From contig JAOPZU010000038.1 of NCBI GenBank assembly GCA_025963955.1, forward strand, positions 1-6,442: 6,442 nt of DNA, written 5' to 3'. The DNA comes from Solirubrobacterales bacterium. GTDB taxonomy: Bacteria; Actinomycetota; Thermoleophilia; Solirubrobacterales; Solirubrobacteraceae. Below, piece by piece: positions 1 to 4,846 of the stretch. The notes beneath the pieces are model-generated. The model searched no databases. It saw only the letters and a list, made by a program, of their open reading frames with translations, and was not told the DNA's origin. Made by a program: the position numbers and the translations under genes. How positions within the stretch are numbered: the stretch's first letter is position 1; the number at the start of each line of letters is the position of its first letter.

Positions 1-1
1 G

Positions 2-847
2 GGGGCCGTGATCGCCGCCTACTCCGCGCTGTCCGGGGACGCGAACACCGACGCCTCGAAGGCCTCGACGGGCAGCGCGACGCCCGTTCCCGGCCAGGTC
101 GCCGCCGTGCCGGACGCTCCTGCACCGCCCGCGGTGACGACGCCGCCCCCCGCCACGCCCCCGACCGCCAGTGGCGCCGCCAGGCCCAAGACGCCGGCGA
201 CACCCGTCGTTCCCGCGACGCCGGTGGTGCCCGTGACCCCGGTGACGCCGAGCGCGCCGGCGCCGGCGCCTTCCACGCCGGGCACCGGCACCGGCACGGA
301 CACGACGACGAACGGCGCGGACCCGACCACCACCGGCAAGGACGAGCCGTCCACGCCCGTCACGCTGACGAAGATCGAGCTTGGCGCCGACGCCCTCGCG
401 CTCTACGAGCCGAGCAAGCGCAGCACGCGCTCGGGCGACCCGGCCGACGCCGACGACGGCAACGCGCGGACCGCCTGGTCGGTCACCACGCCCGACGACG
501 GCTACCCGATGCAGGTCGGCCTGCTGATCGACCTGGAGAAGGCGCGGAACGTCAAGGAGATCGACCTCGGGACGACGACCCCCGGCGGCCGCCTCGAGGT
601 CTACGGCGCCGTGGGCAGCGCGCTCCCGCCCGACATCCTGGATACGCGCTGGGAGCACGTCGCGTCCCAGTCCAAGGTCGACCAGACCACCACGGGCGGC
701 AACGTCAAGGGCGACGACGAGGAGAAGATCCGCCTGCCCGGTCCGGGCGCGACCGGCTCGCGCTTCCGCTACGTGCTGCTGTGGTTCACCACCCCGCCGC
801 CGAAGGGCCCGACGGTGCGGGTGACCGAAGTCAATCTGAGGGGCTAG
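2..847 (+). CDS. C-terminal part of a membrane-anchored protein with Pro-rich linker and discoidin-like domain (5' end outside window)
   Basis: The reading frame is open to the left edge, so this is probably the 3' end of a longer gene; the GTG at base 8 is just the first possible start in view. The first visible residues ([10 protein letters not shown]) look like the end of a transmembrane helix. Counting from the GTG codon, residues about 20-118 are a Pro/Thr/Ala linker with ATPVVP repeats, and residues about 119-279 form a compact domain. That domain has a [13 protein letters not shown] segment, a [15 protein letters not shown] strand pair and an [10 protein letters not shown] strand. From memory, this pattern matches the discoidin/galactose-binding-like tail of actinobacterial MviN (MurJ-like) proteins and some Ser/Thr kinases, where it lies outside the membrane and may bind cell-wall or sugar ligands. 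Which protein it caps cannot be told from this window. The gene ends with TAG, 52 bases before the cyclophilin start. Confidence 0.72.
   Translation, partial: GAVIAAYSALSGDANTDASKASTGSATPVPGQVAAVPDAPAPPAVTTPPPATPPTASGAARPKTPATPVVPATPVVPVTPVTPSAPAPAPSTPGTGTGTDTTTNGADPTTTGKDEPSTPVTLTKIELGADALALYEPSKRSTRSGDPADADDGNARTAWSVTTPDDGYPMQVGLLIDLEKARNVKEIDLGTTTPGGRLEVYGAVGSALPPDILDTRWEHVASQSKVDQTTTGGNVKGDDEEKIRLPGPGATGSRFRYVLLWFTTPPPKGPTVRVTEVNLRG
197..250 (+). repeat. Short in-frame [12 protein letters not shown] repeat in the linker
   Basis: Three consecutive six-residue units, [12 protein letters not shown] and VTPVTP (residues 64-81 counted from the GTG at base 8), are encoded by imperfect 18-base direct repeats. 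They sit in the middle of the Pro-rich linker of the discoidin-domain protein. Such repeats usually give a stiff, extended spacer through or along the cell wall and tend to vary in copy number between strains. Confidence 0.7.
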
Positions 848-850
848 CCT
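821..850 (+). promoter_or_regulatory. Possible promoter for the cyclophilin gene
   Basis: GTGACC (821-826) and TAGCCT (845-850) are separated by 18 bases and resemble a -35/-10 pair. The -10 box overlaps the TAG stop codon of the upstream gene. Transcription would begin near 857 and give a leader of about 43 bases containing the dyad at 858-872. This is judged by eye only; read-through from upstream is equally possible. Confidence 0.35.
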
Positions 851-857
851 CCGGGCA

Positions 858-872
858 CGTGCGTCACGCACG
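858..872. promoter_or_regulatory. Perfect 15-base dyad in the cyclophilin leader
   Basis: CGTGCGT, a single C, then ACGCACG form a perfect inverted repeat. With no room for a loop at full length, it is better suited to a dimeric DNA-binding protein than to a strong RNA hairpin, although a 5-bp stem (858-862 with 868-872) closing a 5-base loop is possible. It lies between the predicted transcription start and the cyclophilin ribosome binding site, a location suited to a repressor operator. No known regulator is recognised. Confidence 0.4.
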
Positions 873-899
873 AAGAGACCCCACCCGAAAGGCCCCCAC

Positions 900-1358
900 A
901 TGTCCCAGGCCGTGATGAACACGTCCGCCGGCCCGATCACCTTCGAGCTGTTCGACGCCGACGCCCCCAAGACGGTCGAGAACTTCAAGAAGCTCGCCAA
1001 CGATGGCTTCTACGACGGGCTCGCGTTCCACCGCATCATCAAGGACTTCATGATCCAGGGCGGCTGCCCGCAGGGCACCGGCACCGGCGGCCCCGGCTAC
1101 ACCTTCGAGGACGAGTTCAACAGCCACAAGGTCGTGCGCGGTGCGCTCGCCATGGCGAACGCCGGCCCGAACACGAACGGCTCGCAGTTCTTCATCGTCA
1201 CGACGGACGCGGCGCCGTGGCTCGACGGCAAGCACACCGTGTTCGGCCAGGTGACCGACGGCATGGACGCGGTCGACGCCCTCGAGGCGCTGCCGACGGA
1301 CGGTCGCGACAAGCCGAAGGACGGCGCGGCGATCGAGACCGTGAAGATCACGGACTGA
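900..1358 (+). CDS. Cyclophilin-type peptidyl-prolyl cis-trans isomerase
   Basis: This 152-residue protein is a minimal single-domain cyclophilin that interconverts cis and trans X-Pro bonds during protein folding. There is no signal peptide or membrane segment, so it should act in the cytoplasm. The active-site residues known from human cyclophilin A are present: Arg45 in FHRIIKDF, Phe50, Met51 and Gln53 in DFMIQGG, Ala86-Asn87-Ala88 and Gln96-Phe97-Phe98 in [16 protein letters not shown], and Trp107, Leu108 and His112 in [10 protein letters not shown]. Trp107 is the position linked to cyclosporin sensitivity in the family. The ATG at 900 is supported by GAAAGG (887-892) seven bases upstream and by the protein starting directly before the first beta strand. 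A hairpin follows the stop codon, so it is probably a single-gene unit or the end of one. The family identity is certain; the in vivo clients are unknown. Confidence 0.96.
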   Translation: MSQAVMNTSAGPITFELFDADAPKTVENFKKLANDGFYDGLAFHRIIKDFMIQGGCPQGTGTGGPGYTFEDEFNSHKVVRGALAMANAGPNTNGSQFFIVTTDAAPWLDGKHTVFGQVTDGMDAVDALEALPTDGRDKPKDGAAIETVKITD

Positions 1359-1369
1359 TCCGCCTCCCT

Positions 1370-1399
1370 GGGCGGGCTGGCCCAGCGGTCAGCCCGCCC
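1370..1399 (+). terminator. GC-rich hairpin after the cyclophilin gene
   Basis: GGGCGGGCTG (1370-1379) pairs perfectly with CAGCCCGCCC (1390-1399) around a 10-base loop, starting 12 bases after the TGA stop. No T-tract follows. Hairpins of this type without a U-tail are common at gene ends in high-GC actinobacteria and may act as terminators or 3'-end stabilisers. Confidence 0.55.
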
Positions 1400-1419
1400 G
1401 CCGTGCGGCCCTCCTCCGC

Positions 1420-1425
1420 TAGGCT
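1420..1425 (+). promoter_or_regulatory. Possible -10 box for the aldehyde dehydrogenase gene
   Basis: TAGGCT fits the TANNNT pattern of actinobacterial housekeeping -10 boxes and lies just after the cyclophilin hairpin. Transcription would start near 1432, giving a leader of about 41 bases that includes the GGAGAGGG ribosome binding site. No convincing -35 hexamer is visible 16-18 bases upstream, so confidence is low. Confidence 0.4.
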
Positions 1426-1457
1426 TGACTCACTGTCGAGCGTTCCAGAGAGACCTT

Positions 1458-1465
1458 GGAGAGGG
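1458..1465 (+). promoter_or_regulatory. Shine-Dalgarno site that fixes the aldehyde dehydrogenase start
   Basis: GGAGAGGG lies seven bases before the ATG at 1473. A longer in-frame start (TTG at 1425) would lie inside the putative promoter and has no such site, so 1473 is preferred. Confidence 0.75.
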
Positions 1466-1472
1466 AATCCGT

Positions 1473-3029
1473 ATGGCTACCGTTGAGAAGCAGTCCGACC
1501 AGGACTCCGTGAACGGGGGAGCCCCGTCGAGCACGGACATCCCCGTAGAGAACCCCGCGACCGGCGAGATCATCGCCCACGTCCCCGACATGGGGGCGGA
1601 CGAGATCGCCGCCATGGCCGCCCGGGCGCGCGCCGCGCAGCCGGCGTGGGAGGCGATGGGCTTCGAGGGCCGCGGCCGCGTCCTCATGAACATGCAGAAG
1701 TGGCTGACGGACAACGCCGACCGCGTCATCCGCGTCGTCATGTCCGAGACGGGCAAGACCTACGAGGACGCGCAGATGGCCGACTGGGGCTACGGCATGA
1801 GCGCGTTCGGCTTCTGGCCGAAGAACGCGCCGGAGTACCTCGCCGACGAGAGCGTCAAGACCGCGGCCAAGCTGCTCGCCGGCAAGAAGCTGATCCTCCG
1901 GTACAAGCCGCTCGGGCTCATCGGCGTCATCGGACCGTGGAACTACCCGCTCGCCAACTCCTTCGGCGACGCGGTCCCGGCGCTGGCCGCCGGCAACGCC
2001 GTGATCCTCAAGCCGTCGGAGATCACGCCGCTGACCTCGCAGGTCCTGCTCGAGGGCCTGCTCGAGTGCGGCGTCCCGGAGGGCGTCTTCCAGATCGCCA
2101 CCGGCCGCGGCGGCGCGGGTGCGGCGCTGGTCGACGTCGTCGACATGGTCATGTTCACGGGATCGACCGCGACCGGCAAGAAGGTCATGGCCAGGGCGGC
2201 CGAGACCCTCACACCGGTGTCGCTGGAGCTCGGCGGCAAGGACCCGATGATCGTCATGGCCGACGCCGACCTGGACCGCGCGGCGAGCCACGCCGTCTAC
2301 TACTCGATGTTCAACGGCGGCCAGACGTGCATCTCCGTCGAGCGCGTGTACGTCGAGGCGCCGGTCTACGACGAGTTCCTGGCGAAGGTGATGGACAACA
2401 TGAAGGACCTGCGCAACGACGTGTCCACCGGGCCGGGCGCCAGCGACGTCGGCTCGATGACCTTCCCGCCCCAGGTCGACATCGTCGAGCGTCACGTGGA
2501 GGACGCGAAGGCCAAGGGCGCGAAGGTGCTCATCGGCGGCAAGCGCGGCCACGAGGGCAAGGGCGGGTACTGGTACGAGCCGACCGTCCTGGTCGACGTC
2601 GACCACACGATGGAGTGCATGACGGAGGAGACCTTCGGGCCGACCCTTCCGATCATGAAGGTGGCGGACACCGAGGAGGCCATCAGGATGGCCAACGACT
2701 CGCCGTACGGCCTCGGCGCGTCTGTCTTCTCCAAGGACGTCGTGCGCGGCGAGGCGGTCGCCCGCCGGGTCGACGCGGGCGCGGTCTGCGTCAACGACGC
2801 GCTGATGAACTACATGGCGCTCGAGCTGCCGATGGGCGGCGCGAAGGCGTCCGGCCTCGGGTCGCGCCACGGTGCCGGCGGCATCCGCAAGTACTGCCAG
2901 CAGCAGGCCATCCTGGTGTCGAAGTACCACATGAAGCACGAGGTGCACATGTATCCCTACAAGCCCCGCACGACCAAGGCGCTGCAGAAGGTCTTCGGGC
3001 TGCTGAACGGGCGGCGCAAGTCCGTCTGA
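1473..3029 (+). CDS. NAD(P)-dependent aldehyde dehydrogenase (ALDH superfamily)
   Basis: The 518-residue protein should oxidise an aldehyde to the carboxylic acid with NAD(P)+ in the cytoplasm. All catalytic landmarks of the family are visible: the oxyanion Asn157 in GPWNYP, Lys180 in ILKPSE, the general base Glu252 in LELGGKDP, the nucleophile Cys286 in NGGQTCIS and Glu386 in EETFGP, which contacts the cofactor. The first roughly 22 residues are a polar tail. The last 35 or so residues, after KYCQQQAI, form a basic extension ending LLNGRRKSV. Length, the long segment before the Rossmann domain and the basic C-terminal tail recall the mycobacterial GabD2-like group (succinic semialdehyde dehydrogenase annotation), but this is from memory and the substrate is not proven. 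The start at 1473 is chosen for its ribosome binding site. It is followed by a hairpin and then by two dehydrogenases and a P450, which could supply its aldehyde substrate. Confidence 0.95.
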   Translation: MATVEKQSDQDSVNGGAPSSTDIPVENPATGEIIAHVPDMGADEIAAMAARARAAQPAWEAMGFEGRGRVLMNMQKWLTDNADRVIRVVMSETGKTYEDAQMADWGYGMSAFGFWPKNAPEYLADESVKTAAKLLAGKKLILRYKPLGLIGVIGPWNYPLANSFGDAVPALAAGNAVILKPSEITPLTSQVLLEGLLECGVPEGVFQIATGRGGAGAALVDVVDMVMFTGSTATGKKVMARAAETLTPVSLELGGKDPMIVMADADLDRAASHAVYYSMFNGGQTCISVERVYVEAPVYDEFLAKVMDNMKDLRNDVSTGPGASDVGSMTFPPQVDIVERHVEDAKAKGAKVLIGGKRGHEGKGGYWYEPTVLVDVDHTMECMTEETFGPTLPIMKVADTEEAIRMANDSPYGLGASVFSKDVVRGEAVARRVDAGAVCVNDALMNYMALELPMGGAKASGLGSRHGAGGIRKYCQQQAILVSKYHMKHEVHMYPYKPRTTKALQKVFGLLNGRRKSV

Positions 3030-3037
3030 GCGGGTAG

Positions 3038-3056
3038 GTCGTCTGGCACAGGCGAC
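3038..3056 (+). repeat. Small hairpin just after the aldehyde dehydrogenase stop
   Basis: GTCGTCT (3038-3044) can pair with AGGCGAC (3050-3056) around the loop GGCAC, with one G-U pair. It is weak alone but lies immediately before the stronger hairpin at 3072-3099, so it may be part of a two-hairpin transcript end. Confidence 0.35.
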
Positions 3057-3071
3057 ACCGACGAGGTTGTC

Positions 3072-3099
3072 CGAGGGCCACAGGCAACTGTGGCCCTCG
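3072..3099 (+). terminator. 12-bp hairpin with GCAA tetraloop after the aldehyde dehydrogenase gene
   Basis: CGAGGGCCACAG (3072-3083) and CTGTGGCCCTCG (3088-3099) pair without mismatch around GCAA, a GNRA-type loop that strongly stabilises RNA hairpins. It begins 43 bases after the stop codon and lacks a T-tract. It probably ends or protects the ALDH transcript. It also covers the -46 to -19 region of the predicted promoter of the next gene, so as DNA it could be an operator. Confidence 0.65.
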
Positions 3100-3105
3100 C
3101 GCTTC

Positions 3106-3111
3106 TAGCGT
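3106..3111 (+). promoter_or_regulatory. -10 box for leaderless transcription of the first SDR gene
   Basis: TAGCGT is followed by exactly six bases and then the ATG at 3118, so transcription would begin at or next to the start codon. No purine-rich Shine-Dalgarno sequence is present upstream, which fits a leaderless mRNA, a common arrangement in actinobacteria. No clear -35 is seen; that position falls in the loop of the hairpin at 3072-3099. Confidence 0.6.
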
Positions 3112-3117
3112 CCTCGC

Positions 3118-3897
3118 ATGAGCGACCTCGAATTGGAAGGACGGCTGGCGCACGTCACCGGTGCCGCGAGTGGCATCGGGTGGGCGATCGCCCAGCGACT
3201 GGCGGCGGGCGGTGCCCGCGTGGCCATCAGCGACATGGACGAGGCGGGCGCCAAGGCCCGAGCGGCCGAGCTCGGCGAGGGCCACTTCGGCGTGGGCTGC
3301 GACGTGCGGTCGATGGACCAGGTGACGGCCGCCATCGCCGCGACCACGGACGCCCTCGGCGGCCTGGACCTCTTCGTCAACAACGCCGGCGTGGAGATCG
3401 GCAAGCCGATGGTGGAGACCGAGGAGGAGGAGTTCATGACCCTCGTCGACATCAACGTCACCGGCGTCTTCCGCTGCTCCAAGGCGGCGGTGCCGGCGCT
3501 GGCGGCGGCTGCCGCCTCAGGGCGGGACGCCGCGATCGTCAACATCGCCTCGGTGGCCGGCGTCGGAGGGTGCCCGCTGCTGAGCGCCTACTGCGCCTCG
3601 AAGGCCGCGGTCATCCGCTTCAGTGAGGTCTGCGCGATCGAGCTCCGAGACGCGGGGATTCGCGTCAACGCGGTTTGCCCGGCGTTCATCGACACGCCGA
3701 TGGTGCAGCGCCTGGCGCCCGCCGTTGCGGCGATGACGGGCATGGAGTTCGGCGACGTCGTCGCGGTGAAGCAGGGGCGCTACGGCACCCTGGAGGAGGT
3801 CGCCGAGGTCGTGGCGTTCCTCGGGTCGGACGAGGCCGCGTGGACGACCGGCTCGCACTATGTCCTTGACGGTGGAATCTCGGGAGGGCTGCTCTGA
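3118..3897 (+). CDS. Short-chain dehydrogenase/reductase (classical SDR), first of a tandem pair
   Basis: This 259-residue Rossmann-fold enzyme is of classical SDR length and should interconvert an alcohol and a carbonyl with a nicotinamide cofactor. Visible motifs are TGAASGIG (residues 14-21) for cofactor binding, Asp39 at the end of the second strand (which usually favours NAD over NADP), Asp62-Val63, NNAG (88-91), and the catalytic tetrad Asn113, Ser145, Tyr158 and Lys162 (YCASK). In the usual PG motif after the sixth strand the glycine is replaced by alanine (Pro188-Ala189), followed by Thr193. The C-terminal part carries KQGRYGT (218-224), shared with the next gene, and ends DGGISGGLL. 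The start is set by the TAGCGT box six bases upstream and the lack of a ribosome binding site. Its stop overlaps the next start by one base. Substrate is unknown; neighbours suggest an alcohol in an oxidative catabolic route. Confidence 0.94.
   Translation: MSDLELEGRLAHVTGAASGIGWAIAQRLAAGGARVAISDMDEAGAKARAAELGEGHFGVGCDVRSMDQVTAAIAATTDALGGLDLFVNNAGVEIGKPMVETEEEEFMTLVDINVTGVFRCSKAAVPALAAAAASGRDAAIVNIASVAGVGGCPLLSAYCASKAAVIRFSEVCAIELRDAGIRVNAVCPAFIDTPMVQRLAPAVAAMTGMEFGDVVAVKQGRYGTLEEVAEVVAFLGSDEAAWTTGSHYVLDGGISGGLL
3882..3888 (+). promoter_or_regulatory. Shine-Dalgarno site of the second SDR, inside the first SDR
   Basis: GGGAGGG lies eight bases before the ATG at 3897 and is embedded in the codons for the last residues of the upstream enzyme. 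Together with the TGATG stop/start overlap it supports translational coupling and fixes the downstream start. Confidence 0.75.
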
Positions 3898-4679
3898 TGG
3901 CCGGCAAGCTGGAAGGGAAGATCGCGGTGCTCACGGGCGCCGCGCAGGGCATCGGCCTCGCGGTCGCCACGCGGTACGCCGCGGAGGGCGCGACCGTCGT
4001 GCTCTCGGACATCGACGGGGACGCGGTCCAGGCCGCAGCCGAGGGCATCGGCGGCAGCGCGTCCGCCATCACCGCGGACGTGACGAGCGAGGAGCAGGTC
4101 GCGGCGCTCATCGCCGAGGTCGTGGCCCAGCACGGTGGTCTCGACATCGCAGTGGCCAACGCGGGCGTCGCCACGGTGCAGCCTGCGGTCGGCATGTCGC
4201 TCGCGGACTGGCGCAAGGTCACGTCCGTCAACCTCGACGGCGTCTTCCTGACGCTGACGCACGCGGCGGGCGCGATGGCGGCGTCCGGCGGCGGAGCGCT
4301 CGTGACGATCGCCTCGGTGACCGCGCAGGCCGGCTCCCCGCTGATCTCGTCCTACGCGGCGGCGAAGGCGGGCGCGGTGAACCTCACCCGCACGATCGCG
4401 ATCGAGATGCGCGAGCACGGCGTCCGGGCCAACGCGATCTGCCCGGGCTTCATCGACACCGAGCTCGTCAAGCCGCACAAGAAGACGTTCGCGGACGCGT
4501 TGGGCCTGGAGGCGATGGGGATCCCGGACTTCGACGCGTTCATCGCGATGAAGCAGGGCCGCTACGGCACCGAGGCGGAGGTCGCCGCGCTGGCGACGTT
4601 CCTCGCGAGCGACCGGGCCGGCTTCTGCACGGCGGGCGAGTACAACCTCGACGGGGGACTGCGGGCCTCGCTGCTCTAG
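3897..4679 (+). CDS. Short-chain dehydrogenase/reductase (classical SDR), second of a tandem pair
   Basis: The 260-residue protein is a classical SDR and a clear paralogue of its upstream neighbour. It has TGAAQGIG (residues 13-20), Asp38 after the second strand (NAD preference expected), Asp61-Val62, an ANAG motif (87-90) in place of NNAG, and catalytic Asn112, Ser140, Tyr153 and Lys157 (YAAAK). The canonical Pro183-Gly184 is kept, unlike in the first copy. Both proteins share the segment KQGRYGT (219-225 here) before the last helix and the end xxDGG...LL. The paired genes may act on successive alcohol groups of one substrate or on its stereoisomers, or form mixed tetramers; this is inference. 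Translation is coupled to the first gene by TGATG and a GGGAGGG site. A perfect 19-bp hairpin starts 15 bases after the stop, so the operon likely ends here. Confidence 0.94.
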   Translation: MAGKLEGKIAVLTGAAQGIGLAVATRYAAEGATVVLSDIDGDAVQAAAEGIGGSASAITADVTSEEQVAALIAEVVAQHGGLDIAVANAGVATVQPAVGMSLADWRKVTSVNLDGVFLTLTHAAGAMAASGGGALVTIASVTAQAGSPLISSYAAAKAGAVNLTRTIAIEMREHGVRANAICPGFIDTELVKPHKKTFADALGLEAMGIPDFDAFIAMKQGRYGTEAEVAALATFLASDRAGFCTAGEYNLDGGLRASLL

Positions 4680-4693
4680 GGGTCGGTCGCGGC

Positions 4694-4736
4694 GAGCGGA
4701 GGATCGTCCCGCCCTGAGCGGGACGATCCTCCGCTC
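4694..4736 (+). terminator. Perfect 19-bp hairpin after the SDR operon
   Basis: Bases 4694-4712 and 4718-4736 are exact reverse complements around the five-base loop CCTGA. This is the strongest secondary structure in the window. No T-tract follows directly; a run of six T occurs only at 4764-4769. It most likely ends or protects the SDR transcript and insulates the P450 gene. Because the arms are so long and exact, a DNA-level role or a small palindromic repeat family is an alternative. Confidence 0.7.
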
Positions 4737-4754
4737 AGCCCGCGGGGTGCAGGT

Positions 4755-4800
4755 GCGGCGTCGTTTTTTCACCCCCACGGGGGGGCAAAAAGGACGCCGC
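4755..4800. repeat. Nested inverted repeat with T-tract and A-tract inside the arms
   Basis: GCGGCGTC (4755-4762) pairs with GACGCCGC (4793-4800). Inside it, five of the six T (4764-4768) can pair with AAAAA (4787-4791), and innermost CCCCC (4772-4776) can pair with part of the seven-G run (4779-4785). The T-tract precedes and the A-tract follows the GC core, which is the reverse of a normal bidirectional terminator, so it is not a standard intrinsic terminator on either strand. It lies directly upstream of the P450 promoter. Confidence 0.55.
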
Positions 4801-4803
4801 TAC

Positions 4804-4840
4804 TGGCCGCCTGGCCAAACGCGGTACCACGGAGTACCAT
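4804..4840 (+). promoter_or_regulatory. Promoter and possible operator of the P450 gene
   Basis: TACCAT (4835-4840) is followed by six bases and the ATG at 4847, the same geometry as at the first SDR gene, predicting a leaderless transcript. TGGCCA (4812-4817), 17 bases upstream, matches four of six -35 consensus bases. That hexamer is part of a perfect inverted repeat, TGGCC-GCCT-GGCCA (4804-4817). GTACCA occurs twice (4824-4829 and 4834-4839) exactly ten bases apart, one helical turn, with the second copy overlapping the -10 box. The nearest Shine-Dalgarno-like GGAG (4831-4834) is 12 bases from the ATG, too far to be ideal. Confidence 0.55.
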
Positions 4841-4846
4841 CCGCCC

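Noticed and set aside
1425..1472. N-terminal extension of the aldehyde dehydrogenase from a TTG start at 1425
   Set aside because: It would begin inside the putative -10 region, lacks a ribosome binding site and adds residues not expected in the family; the ATG at 1473 has GGAGAGGG at ideal spacing.
1419..2948. 509-codon open frame on the - strand opposite the aldehyde dehydrogenase
   Set aside because: The product is His/Arg/Asp/Val-rich low-complexity sequence with no family motif. Long antisense frames are expected opposite GC-rich genes with G/C third positions, and the + strand has an intact catalytic enzyme.
1646..3037. 463-codon + strand frame overlapping the aldehyde dehydrogenase
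   Set aside because: It is extremely Arg/Gly-rich and repetitive, typical of a +1/+2 shadow frame in high-GC DNA.
4764..4769. T6 tract considered as the U-tail of the 4694-4736 terminator
   Set aside because: It lies 27 bases after the stem, too far to act as the tail, and is better explained as part of the inverted repeat at 4755-4800.
3858..4778. 306-codon - strand frame opposite the second SDR
   Set aside because: It is a composition-driven shadow; it also crosses the 19-bp hairpin, and it has no motif or start signal.
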